Assembly: GCF_000783395.1 (NCBI RefSeq) | Contig: NZ_JSFK01000023.1 | Coordinates: 62,001 to 126,000, forward strand | DNA from: Pseudomonas chlororaphis | GTDB lineage: Bacteria; Pseudomonadota; Gammaproteobacteria; Pseudomonadales; Pseudomonadaceae | Direction: 5' to 3' | Length of the DNA stretch: 64,000 nucleotides | Shown: positions 42,473 to 50,272 of the stretch, piece after piece | Position numbering within the stretch: position 1 is the stretch's first letter | Layout of the letters: each line of letters begins with the position of its first letter | Notes under the pieces: generated by a model | Seen by the model: the letters and a program-made list of their open reading frames with translations, nothing else | Databases searched by the model: none | Told to the model about the DNA's origin: nothing | Position numbers and translations under genes: made by a program

Positions 42473-44908
42473 GTGTTCAACTCGTGGCCCCGTACCCTTT
42501 CCGTCGCTGTTGCGCTGGCAACGCTGACGACCTCAGCGCTGGCGCAAGACCTCACGTTCAACCTGCCGGCCGGCCCGCTCGCCAGCACACTCAACGCCAT
42601 TGCCGGCCAGAGCGGGCAGATCATTTCGCTGGAGCCGGCGCTGGTGCAGGGCAAACGCGCGCCGGCGGTCATCGGGCAAATGCCGGCCGAGCAAGCGCTG
42701 CAAAAGGCGCTGACGGGCAGCGGTTTGCAGCTACGGGTCACGGGGCAAGGCAATTTCAGTGTCGAGCCCGCCATCGACAACAGTGCGGCGCTGCAACTGG
42801 ATGCCACCAACATTGTCGAACGCAGCTTCGACGCCACCACCGAAGGCTCGGGCTCTTACGCCGCGCGCGCCGTGACCATCGGCAAAGGCACGCACACGCT
42901 CAAGGAAATTCCGCAATCGGTCACGGTCATGACCCGCAAGCAGATGGATGACCAGGACCTCGTCGATCTGAAAGACGCGGTCAACAAGACCACCGGCCTG
43001 GTCGGCCTGCAGGGCGTCGGCAAAGGCATGATCATTACCTCGCGCGGCTTCCAGATTGATGACTGGCAGTACGACGGCGTACCGATCCCGCGCAACACCT
43101 ACGCGCTGGGCAACTGGGCCACACAGGATCTGATTTTCTTCGATCGCCTGGAAATCTTGCGCGGCGCCTCCGGCCTGCTGCAAGGCACCGGCAGCCCCGG
43201 CGGCGCGATAAATCTGGTGCGCAAGCGCGGCCAGAACACGCCCACCGTAACCATCACCGGCAAGGCCGGTTCGTGGGATCACTACGGCCTGCAACTGGAT
43301 GCCGGTGGCCCGCTGAACAGCAGCGGCACGGTACGCGGTCGCTTTGTCGCCGACGAAGACCAGAGCCAGTCGTTCGTCGATTACGAATGGAGCAAAACCC
43401 ACTCGCTTTATGGCGCACTGGACTTCGATCTGCGCGACGACACCACTCTCGGTCTGGCCATCAGCAACTCCGATGGCGAGTCACGCCCGATGATCCGTGG
43501 CCTGCCCCGCTACGCCGACGGCAAGCCGCTGAATGTGCCGCGCTCGACCTACGGCGGCGCACGCTGGAACCATCTGGACATCGACGTCACCACGCTTTAC
43601 GCCGATCTGGAACACCGTTTCAACGACGACTGGGCGTTCAAGGTCGGCGCGGTACGCATGGACGAAACCAACAAGGGCAAAAGCCAGCGCCTGCAAACCA
43701 GCGGCGACGGGATCAACGCCGATGGCAGCGGCATTCAGTACGCCGATTTCGTCACCGATTTCGACGCGACCAAGCTCGGTCTCGACATGAACGTCACCGG
43801 CCACTTCGACGCCTTGTCCATGGCCCATGAAGTGATGCTCGGCGGCAACTACTCGAAATACACCAGCGACGACAAAATCGCCCGAACCTTCAACAACAAC
43901 ACCACCGATACCATTTTCGGCATCGATCACGATCGACCGGACATCAGCTACGAAGGGATTCTCAACACAGCGGGCGGTCAAGCCACCCCGAGCAAATACG
44001 AGATTCGCCAGAAAGGCTTGTATGGCAGCTGGCGGATCAAACCGATCGATCCGCTGACCCTGGTGCTCGGCTCGCGCGTCAGCTGGTATGACTACAGCTA
44101 TCAGTACGCGACGCAAAGAGCCTTCAACCCTGCGATCGCGCAACCGGACAGCACCGTGACGGAAACCGGCGTGGTCACACCGTATGCCGGCATCGTCTAC
44201 GACTTGAGCCGCGAATGGGCGGTGTACGCCAGCTACACCGATGTGTTTGAGCCACAGACCAACCGCGACGCCAGCGGCGCCACGCTTAAGCCCGTGGTCG
44301 GCAGCAACTATGAAATCGGCCTCAAGGGCGAATTGATGGATGGCCGGGTAAATACCTCGCTGGCGCTATTCCGCTATGACCAGGAGAACCGCGCCATCAA
44401 CGACCTCGCGTCGGGCATGGTCTGCGACGGTTGGTATTGCTCCAACGCCGCCGGCAAAGTCCGCAGCCAGGGGATCGAAGCCGAGATCAGCGGCGAAGTC
44501 CTGGACAACCTGCAACTGTTCGCCGGCTACACCTACAACACCACCAAGTACCTCGATGACCCGGACAACGAAGGCAAAGTCTTCAGCACCTGGACGCCGA
44601 AACACATGCTGCGGGTCTGGGGCGATTACCAGTTCAGCGGCGACTGGAATCGTGTCAGCACCGGTCTGGGCTTCACCACCCAGAGCCATACGCTGGGTTA
44701 TGAACACACTTACGATGTCGGCGGTTACACCGTGTGGAGCGCCCGCCTCGGTTACCAGTTGAGCAAGGAAATCGGTCTGGCAGTAAACGCCAACAACCTG
44801 TTCGACAAGCGCTACTACGCCTCCGCCTACAATCAGCTTAACGGCAACAACAACTTCGGCGATCCACGTAATGTGATGTTCAGCGTGAAGTACACGCCCG
44901 AATTTTGA
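42473..44908 (+). CDS. TonB-dependent siderophore receptor with STN signalling domain
   Basis: The 811-aa receptor has a signal peptide (MFNSWPRTLSVAVALATLTTSALA), a STN domain at about 25-105 (FNLPAGPLASTLNAIAGQSG), a plug with KEIPQSVTVMTRKQMDDQ and FFDRLEILRGASGLLQGTGSPGG, and a barrel ending VMFSVKYTPEF. The STN domain and the preceding sigma/anti-sigma genes make it a cell-surface-signalling transducer that activates its own synthesis on siderophore binding. GTG at 42473 is chosen because GGAG is 6 nt upstream. The ligand is unknown; FoxA/FiuA-like or ferripyoverdine roles are options. Confidence 0.9.
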   Translation: MFNSWPRTLSVAVALATLTTSALAQDLTFNLPAGPLASTLNAIAGQSGQIISLEPALVQGKRAPAVIGQMPAEQALQKALTGSGLQLRVTGQGNFSVEPAIDNSAALQLDATNIVERSFDATTEGSGSYAARAVTIGKGTHTLKEIPQSVTVMTRKQMDDQDLVDLKDAVNKTTGLVGLQGVGKGMIITSRGFQIDDWQYDGVPIPRNTYALGNWATQDLIFFDRLEILRGASGLLQGTGSPGGAINLVRKRGQNTPTVTITGKAGSWDHYGLQLDAGGPLNSSGTVRGRFVADEDQSQSFVDYEWSKTHSLYGALDFDLRDDTTLGLAISNSDGESRPMIRGLPRYADGKPLNVPRSTYGGARWNHLDIDVTTLYADLEHRFNDDWAFKVGAVRMDETNKGKSQRLQTSGDGINADGSGIQYADFVTDFDATKLGLDMNVTGHFDALSMAHEVMLGGNYSKYTSDDKIARTFNNNTTDTIFGIDHDRPDISYEGILNTAGGQATPSKYEIRQKGLYGSWRIKPIDPLTLVLGSRVSWYDYSYQYATQRAFNPAIAQPDSTVTETGVVTPYAGIVYDLSREWAVYASYTDVFEPQTNRDASGATLKPVVGSNYEIGLKGELMDGRVNTSLALFRYDQENRAINDLASGMVCDGWYCSNAAGKVRSQGIEAEISGEVLDNLQLFAGYTYNTTKYLDDPDNEGKVFSTWTPKHMLRVWGDYQFSGDWNRVSTGLGFTTQSHTLGYEHTYDVGGYTVWSARLGYQLSKEIGLAVNANNLFDKRYYASAYNQLNGNNNFGDPRNVMFSVKYTPEF

Positions 44909-44925
44909 GGACAGCGTTAACTGCA

Positions 44926-44965
44926 AAAACAGAAAGCCTGCTTTTCAAAGCAGGCTTTCTGTTTT
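44926..44965. terminator. Strong bidirectional terminator
   Basis: A 19-bp perfect stem (AAAACAGAAAGCCTGCTTT with its complement) around a TC loop, between the convergent receptor and hydrolase C genes. Confidence 0.9.
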
Positions 44966-44978
44966 GGGTCGCGTCGGC

Positions 44979-45611
44979 TTACTTTTGCTGAGCGGTCAGC
45001 GCCGAGTAGCTGTTCATCAGGTTGCGGTAGTTGGGGATGCGCTGCGACAGCAGATTGCCCAAGCCTTCAATGTCGTTGCGCCAGTCGCGGTGCAGCTCAC
45101 AGGCCACCGAGAACCAGTTCATCATCTGTGCGCCGGCCTGAGTCATGCGGCTCCACGCGGCTTGTTGCACGGTCGTGTTGAAGGTGCCGGAGGCGTCAGT
45201 CACCACAAACACCTCAAACCCTTCCGCCAGCGCCGACAAAGTCGGGAACGCTACGCAGACATCCGTGACCACACCGGCAATGATGATTTGCTTGCGACCG
45301 GTGGCTTTGATTGCCTTCACAAAATCTTCGTTGTCCCACGCGTTGATCTGGCCAGGACGAGCGATGTACGGCGCGTCCGGGAACATCTCTTTCAGTTCCG
45401 GTACCAAGGGGCCGTTCGGGCCTTGCTCGAAACTGGTGGTGAGGATGGTTGGCAGTTCGAAGAACTTGGCCAGATCAGCCAGAGCCAGCACGTTGTTCTT
45501 GAACTCGTTTGGCGAAAAGTCCTGGACCAGGGAAATCAGGCCGGTCTGGTGGTCAACCAGCAGCACGATGGCGTCGTCTTTGTTCAGGCGGTTGTAGGTT
45601 GGAGTAGTCAT
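44979..45611 (-). CDS. YcaC-type isochorismatase-family hydrolase, copy C
   Basis: 210 aa, identical to copy B except Glu for Asp in LAEGFEVFVV. The DNA has many more silent differences, so the protein is under strong purifying selection or the copies are older and A/B were homogenised. Asp20 and Cys119 are conserved. The TGAAA-N4-TTTMA motif is kept upstream in slightly altered form. Confidence 0.9.
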   Translation of the reverse strand: MTTPTYNRLNKDDAIVLLVDHQTGLISLVQDFSPNEFKNNVLALADLAKFFELPTILTTSFEQGPNGPLVPELKEMFPDAPYIARPGQINAWDNEDFVKAIKATGRKQIIIAGVVTDVCVAFPTLSALAEGFEVFVVTDASGTFNTTVQQAAWSRMTQAGAQMMNWFSVACELHRDWRNDIEGLGNLLSQRIPNYRNLMNSYSALTAQQK

Positions 45612-45694
45612 GGTGGGCGTCCCTTTTCAATGTTGGAAGTTGTTGTTGCGTTCAAGTTGTGTACAGGTTACTGACGCATCGCAAAGGGATAAAT

Positions 45695-45715
45695 CGGCTG
45701 AAACGCGTTTAACCG
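45695..45715. promoter_or_regulatory. Operator-like inverted repeat upstream of hydrolase C
   Basis: TGAAA-CGCG-TTTAA flanked by CGGC and CCG; the right half-site is one base off the A/B version. Confidence 0.45.
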
Positions 45716-45783
45716 TCAACCTGAACAGGACAATTCAGTCACAGGACCCTCAGCGTTTTCATCCTCAAGCCAGCAGAGCCGCG

Positions 45784-45799
45784 GTTATTAGCTAATAAC
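45784..45799. promoter_or_regulatory. Perfect 16-bp palindrome upstream of the LuxR gene
   Basis: GTTATTAGCTAATAAC is perfectly symmetrical and lies between the divergent hydrolase C and LuxR genes, 132 bp before the LuxR start. It is a candidate regulator site; the protein is unknown. The rest of 45736-45930 shows nothing else clear. Confidence 0.5.
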
Positions 45800-45930
45800 A
45801 CCTTCATTAAACCGTCGCTCAAACGTTGTACTAGGATAGGATCCAAGTCTGCCGTATTTCGTCGACCAAGGAGATCGTCGACAGGGCGGCAGATGTTTAT
45901 GAATTAACGTCTCTCAGGGATGACACGCAT

Positions 45931-46677
45931 ATGAATTCACACTTGTTCCCCCACATCGGCAAGGTCATCGCCAGCACCGGCAGCCGGCACTTTCCGCGCA
46001 TGCTGCATGACCTGATCCTGACGCAACTGGCGGTGGACGCCACGCACATTCGGCAGATGCGTGTCGAACCGCTGGGCCGCGCGTCGAGCCGCAGTGAGCC
46101 GGAGCCGCTGAAAGAGCCGGCCCTGCTCGCCGAAACGGTGTTTTCCGAACACAGTGCGGCGGCCCACCATTTACAGAGTCCGCCGGCCGCGACCAGCGCG
46201 GACGCCTCGCAACTGCACCTGACCCGGCGCAAGGACGGCTACCGCTACGTGATTTCGGTGTACCGCAACGGCGAGTCGCAGCGCTTTTCCGCGCAGGAAC
46301 GCAGCCTGTTGCAGGATATCTCCCCGGTGCTGCTGCCAATGGTGGAAAAACACATCAATGCCCTGCAACCGGCCAGCCTTGAACCACAAACCCCGTCCGA
46401 AGCAGCCGAAGGCAGCGGCCTGGAAACCTTGCGCCTGCGCTTTGACGAGCGCCTGGTGCAGTTGGGGCTGAGCCTGTCGAACCGCGAAACCGAAGTCTGC
46501 GTCGGCCTGCTCGCCGGCCGCACGGCGCCGGAACTGGCTGAACAATTGGCGTTGAAGGTCAACACGGTGGAGAGCTACCTGAAACGGGCGGCGATCAAAT
46601 TGGGCATCAGCGGGCGGCATTCGTTGATGCGCTGGATGTATTCGCCGTTGGAGGCGTTGGCGTCGACTGCGGCTTGA
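45931..46677 (+). CDS. LuxR-family regulator at the lipopeptide locus
   Basis: The 248-aa protein has a C-terminal LuxR helix-turn-helix (about 178-235, LSNRETEVCVGLLAGRTAPELAEQLALKVNTVESYLKRAAIKLGIS). The N-terminal part (HIGKVIASTGSRHFPRMLHDLI) has no autoinducer-binding signature. LuxR-type regulators without a LuxI partner flank most Pseudomonas lipopeptide clusters and are needed for synthesis. It faces macB across about 1.6 kb, so a role in the cluster is likely. Many residues in the middle (75-100, 155-170) look like flexible linkers. Confidence 0.87.
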   Translation: MNSHLFPHIGKVIASTGSRHFPRMLHDLILTQLAVDATHIRQMRVEPLGRASSRSEPEPLKEPALLAETVFSEHSAAAHHLQSPPAATSADASQLHLTRRKDGYRYVISVYRNGESQRFSAQERSLLQDISPVLLPMVEKHINALQPASLEPQTPSEAAEGSGLETLRLRFDERLVQLGLSLSNRETEVCVGLLAGRTAPELAEQLALKVNTVESYLKRAAIKLGISGRHSLMRWMYSPLEALASTAA

Positions 46678-46729
46678 TACGCATGGATTGCGACGCCTTT
46701 GGTATTTTGGGTGTGTCAGCGAGAATCCC

Positions 46730-46929
46730 CCCTCACCCCAGCCCTCTCCCCCCGAGGGGGCGAGGGGGAAAGGGAGCCGATCTCGGTTGAATTCGAAACT
46801 GAGTTCGACTTTTGAGCCGATCTTTGTGCTGTTCAAAACCTGAGTTCGACTTGGTATCTCACGTCGGTGCAACTCGAAAGAACACTGCGTTCAGTCCCCT
46901 CTCCCTCTGGGAGAGGGTTAGGGTGAGGG
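46730..46929. repeat. MITE-like inverted-repeat element 1
   Basis: Ends are CCCTCACCCCAGCCCTCTCC and its near reverse complement (GGGAGAGGGTTAGGGTGAGGG region). The inside contains a duplicated GAGCCGATCT...TGAGTTCGACT unit. The right end supplies the last codons and the TAA of the small gene at 46918-47199. With flanks it is repeated at 48059-48219. The preceding 46678-46729 shows nothing else. Confidence 0.7.
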
Positions 46930-47199
46930 CACTCCCGCGACGTGCTCCAACGCCTGATTCACCGCCAATTCCCCCAACATCACCACTTGCGCAATACCCA
47001 GCAAGGTCTGGCGATGCGGCCCCTCCAGCATCCCGACAAAATCACACAACATGACCGAGGCCGAGGCCAGCGATTCACAGGCGTTTGCCAGCAGGGATTC
47101 GGTATCGGTTTGCGGGTTGACCCGGAACATAGCGTTGGGCGTATAGGGCGTGGCCATGATGTTGGCTGCAGTAACCGGCGGATCGGATGTCTTGGACAT
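46918..47199 (-). CDS. DUF6124-like small protein
   Basis: The 93-aa product has an N-terminal polar tail, then NPQTDTESLLANACESLASASVMLCDF and a C-terminal helix (LLGIAQVVMLGELAVNQALEHV). This pattern is that of the Pseudomonas-specific DUF3077/DUF6124-like proteins, whose function is unknown and which often occur in several copies. It lies between the lipopeptide exporter and the LuxR gene. Its C-terminal residues and stop are formed by the end of an inverted-repeat element. A 28-residue duplicate of its 3' end lies at 48208-48294. Confidence 0.75.
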   Translation of the reverse strand: MSKTSDPPVTAANIMATPYTPNAMFRVNPQTDTESLLANACESLASASVMLCDFVGMLEGPHRQTLLGIAQVVMLGELAVNQALEHVAGVPSP

Positions 47200-47258
47200 A
47201 AGCTCAAACTCCTTCTGCGCAGCGAGGGAGCAGGCTCCCTCGCGCGGCAGTTTCGCAA

Positions 47259-47632
47259 TTAGTTGGGCAAGCGCTGGTTGTCGAGGACGCGACTCACCAC
47301 CAATTCACTCAACATGATCACCTGCTGCAGGATCAGCATTTTCTTACGGTGAGGGCTGTCGACCGAGTCAGCAAGGTCGCGGGCCATGTCACTGGTCGAG
47401 GACAACGATTCGTAGGCTTCAACGAGCAGGGTTTCGTCGTCGATGGCGGGGTCGATCAGGTAGATCTTGCCGGTTTTGCGGGTGGGTTTTGAGGTTTTGA
47501 GGTTTTGAGCGCGGAAGGATTGAGGTAGAAATTGATCGCCCGTTCTGTGGCCTCTTTGATGTTTCGAGGTTCGAGTGCGGCGTCGTAGGGGATCGGATCG
47601 GTATCTGGTGGGTTGGGTGTGGCTTTGAACAT
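47259..47632 (-). pseudogene. Second DUF6124-like gene, frameshifted by an 8-bp tandem repeat
   Basis: ATG at 47632 opens MFKATPNPPDTDPIPYDAALEPR... which stops after 58 codons at 47456. The continuation in another frame is a typical DUF6124-like end (IYLIDPAIDDETLLVEAYESLS..., MLILQQVIMLSELVVSRVLDNQ), closing at TAA 47259. The break falls in a tract of nearly three copies of AAAACCTC. Removing exactly one 8-bp unit joins both halves into one 121-aa frame, so the gene is either a recent pseudogene or in an OFF state of a reversible slippage switch. Confidence 0.75.
47487..47509. repeat. 8-bp tandem repeat (TTTTGAGG) inside the DUF6124-like gene
   Basis: TTTTGAGGTTTTGAGG plus TTTTGAG: two full units and seven-eighths of a third. 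Unit length 8 changes the reading frame with each gain or loss. Confidence 0.9.
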
Positions 47633-48000
47633 AGATAAAGTCTCGTATCGAAATTAACCGGAGCCATCACTTTCGCTACCAAACGAAGGTGGCGGCCATG
47701 CGCGGGTTGGTAGACCGGTCGATACGGAAACCCGGCGCTCATGAATGAGCCCCACGCATGTCCACCATATAAAACGCAGCCGCAAAAAGAGACTGCATAA
47801 CGTGGCGCCATACGGCGGTACCGAAGCGGGCTACCAAACCCGATCACTGATTTGCAGTGACAGGCAAACGATATATCCCGACCCATAGCCGCGTAAGCCG
47901 GCGGATTCTGGCGTACGCGTAGGTAACGACGCAAGGTGTTGTAGGCGGTATGACGTAACGGGTCGTGTAATTTAAACGCGCTCACGGCGTGGTGTTTATT
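47633..48000 (-). other. Structured leader-like region upstream of the DUF6124-like gene
   Basis: About 370 bp without a believable gene precede the DUF6124-like ATG. It contains a TCACTG-ATTTG-CAGTGA hairpin (47844-47860), two copies of GCTACCAAAC (47675 and 47830) and an inverted GTTGGTAG at 47706. From memory, similar leaders precede relatives of this family in other pseudomonads and are often mis-called as ORFs. A long open minus-strand frame through it is probably accidental. It could be a structured 5' UTR or a small RNA. Confidence 0.4.
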
Positions 48001-48058
48001 GATGGAAAAGCTGGATGGTGGTGTTTTCGGGTTTTGCGGTGTGTCAGTGGGATTTCCC

Positions 48059-48219
48059 CCCTCACCCCAGCCCTCTCCCCCCAAGGGGAGCGAGGGGGAA
48101 AGGGAGCTGATCTTTGCGCTGTTCAAAACCTGAGTTCGACTCGGTATCCCACGTCGGCGTATCTCCAGCAAACACCGCGATCAGTCCCCTCTCCCTCTGG
48201 GAGAGGGTTAGGGTGAGGG
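48059..48219. repeat. MITE-like inverted-repeat element 2
   Basis: Same ends and mostly the same interior as 46730-46929 but lacking the internal duplication (161 against 200 bp). Together with about 30 bp on the left and about 77 bp of DUF6124-like coding sequence on the right it forms a direct repeat 1.3 kb from element 1. Confidence 0.7.
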
Positions 48220-48294
48220 CACTCCCGCGACGTGCTCCAAAGCCTGATTCACCGCCAATTCCCCCAACATCACGACCTGTGCAATACCCAGCAG
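48208..48294 (-). pseudogene. 3' fragment of a DUF6124-like gene
   Basis: Encodes LLGIAQVVMLGELAVNQALE and the following eight residues up to TAA, identical to the last 28 residues of the gene at 46918-47199. The rest is absent; macB ends 18 bp away. It arose by duplication together with the adjacent inverted-repeat element. Confidence 0.8.
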
Positions 48295-48311
48295 GTTTGA
48301 TGGGGTCGCTT

Positions 48312-50270
48312 TCAATCCCGCGCCAACGCCTCAATCGGATCAAGCCGCGAAGCATTCCGTGCCGGCACAAACCCGAACACAATCCCGATCAACGTCGAGC
48401 ACACCACCGCCGTCAACACCGACGCCAGCGAAAACACCATCTGCCACTCCTTGATAAACACCGAAAACAAATGCCCGATGGCATACGACAGGGAAATCCC
48501 GATCGCCCCGCCCAACAAACAGACCATCACCGCCTCCACCAGAAACTGCTGACGAATATCCGACTGCCGCGCACCCACCGCCATGCGAATGCCGATCTCG
48601 CGGGTCCGTTCGGTCACTGACACCAGCATGATGTTCATCACGCCGATGCCGCCGACCACCAGGGAAATCACCGCAATCAGCGACAGCAGCAACGCCAGCG
48701 AGCGGCTGGTTTTCTGCACGGTCTGCAAGACGCTGTCGAGGTTGTTGGTGAAGAAATCCTTGGTGCCGTGACGTTGCAGCAACAGTTGCGTGACGTGCTC
48801 TTCCACCACTTTGCTTGGTTGACCGTCCTTCATGCGCACGCTGATGCTGTCCAGATAACGCTGGCCCAACACCCGCCCGGCGGCGGTTTCGTAAGGCACC
48901 CATACGTTGAGGGTTTTGCCCGAAGCGAAGAGGCTTTTATCCTGCGCGGCCACGCCGATCACTGTGCACGGCAGGTTGCCGATCAAAATCACCTGGCCTA
49001 ACGGGTCAACATCCTGCCCGAACAGACGCTGACGGGTGTTGTGATCGATGACCACCACCTGTGCCTGGCGCCGCGCATCGTTTTCGCTGAACGGGATACC
49101 GGCGGCCATCTTGATCCCGCGCACCTTGAAGTATTGGTCGCTGACTCCGTTGACCTGCGCATCCAGGTCGATATTGCGATAACGCAGCAAGAGGCTGCGG
49201 CCAATCATCGGCGTGGCGCTGTCGACGTAGTACAGCTGATTCAGCGCCGTGACATCGGCAGGCGTCAGGGTTTCGATGGCCGCTGCTCGTTTGTCGCCGT
49301 AACTGCTGCCGGGATAGACATCGATGGTATTGCTGCCAATCGCGGCGATGTCTTTGAGCACATAGTTCTTGGCGCCCTCGCCCACCGCTGAAATTGACAC
49401 CACGGAAGTGATGCCGATAACGATGCCGAGCATGGTCAGCAAGGTGCGCATGCGATGCGAGATCAACGCCACCCAGGCCATGGCGAACGCTTCTTTGAAC
49501 AGCCCGAGGCTGGCGACCAGGCGCCGTGACGCAGCCGCTTTCGGTGCCACCGGTTCTTCGCTGAGCAGGTGCGTAGTGTCGCGCTCGTTGGCACGGTCGC
49601 TGAGGATTTCGCCGTCACTGACTTCGATGATGCGCTCGGCGTTGGCGGCGACTTTCGGGTCATGGGTGACCAGAATCACTGTGTGCCCCGCCGCGTGCAG
49701 CTCCAGCAGGATGCGCATGACCTCCTTGCCACTGGCCGTGTCGAGTGCGCCGGTCGGCTCGTCGGCAAGGATCACTTCGCCGCCGTTCATCAACGCCCGG
49801 GCGATACTCACCCGCTGCTGCTGACCGCCGGAGAGCTGGCTCGGCCGATGCGTCAAATGCCCTTCCAGCCCCAATCGCGCCAACAACTCACGGGCGCGGG
49901 CGTGGCGCTGAAGCTGCGGCGTGCCAGCGTAAATCGCCGGCATCTCGACGTTGTGCATCGCGCTCAGATGTGGCAGCAAGTGGTAACGCTGGAAGATGAA
50001 ACCGAAGTAGTCGCGGCGCAGTTCGGCCAGGGCCTGATTGTCCAGATCGCGGGTTTCCTGGCCGTTGATCTTGTAGCTGCCAGCGGTGGTGTAATCGAGG
50101 CAACCGAGAATGTTCATCAAGGTCGATTTGCCGGAACCGGAAGCGCCGATAATCGCGACCATTTCCCCGGCATTGATCGTCAGATTGATGTTGTTCAGCG
50201 CGAGAAACTCGCGGTCGCCAGCGGTGAAACTGCGGGTGATACCGGTGAGCTGCAGCAGTGGCTCAGTCAT
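48312..50270 (-). CDS. macB: MacB-type ABC transporter (ATPase-permease fusion)
   Basis: The 652-aa protein has an N-terminal ATPase (Walker A GASGSGKST about 41-49, signature LSGGQQQRVSIARAL, Walker B VILADEPTGALD), then four membrane segments around a large periplasmic MacB domain, ending with the FtsX-like segment. It forms a tripartite pump with MacA and a TolC-like channel. Directly behind a lipopeptide synthetase, it matches the PleB/ArfE/MassE-type exporters needed for full lipopeptide secretion. It starts 2 bp after macA. Confidence 0.92.
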   Translation of the reverse strand: MTEPLLQLTGITRSFTAGDREFLALNNINLTINAGEMVAIIGASGSGKSTLMNILGCLDYTTAGSYKINGQETRDLDNQALAELRRDYFGFIFQRYHLLPHLSAMHNVEMPAIYAGTPQLQRHARARELLARLGLEGHLTHRPSQLSGGQQQRVSIARALMNGGEVILADEPTGALDTASGKEVMRILLELHAAGHTVILVTHDPKVAANAERIIEVSDGEILSDRANERDTTHLLSEEPVAPKAAASRRLVASLGLFKEAFAMAWVALISHRMRTLLTMLGIVIGITSVVSISAVGEGAKNYVLKDIAAIGSNTIDVYPGSSYGDKRAAAIETLTPADVTALNQLYYVDSATPMIGRSLLLRYRNIDLDAQVNGVSDQYFKVRGIKMAAGIPFSENDARRQAQVVVIDHNTRQRLFGQDVDPLGQVILIGNLPCTVIGVAAQDKSLFASGKTLNVWVPYETAAGRVLGQRYLDSISVRMKDGQPSKVVEEHVTQLLLQRHGTKDFFTNNLDSVLQTVQKTSRSLALLLSLIAVISLVVGGIGVMNIMLVSVTERTREIGIRMAVGARQSDIRQQFLVEAVMVCLLGGAIGISLSYAIGHLFSVFIKEWQMVFSLASVLTAVVCSTLIGIVFGFVPARNASRLDPIEALARD

Positions 50271-50272
50271 GC

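Larger units (their letters stand above)
44924..45735. repeat. Hydrolase cassette, copy C (direct repeat)
   Basis: Third copy of the terminator-hydrolase-operator unit, in the same orientation as A and B but about 20 kb further on and more diverged at third codon positions and upstream. Confidence 0.8.

Noticed and set aside
47419..48171. 250-aa minus-strand frame through the DUF6124-like leader
   Set aside because: Crosses an inverted-repeat element and the leader, has no ribosome site and ends in the wrong frame of the small gene; probably a chance frame.
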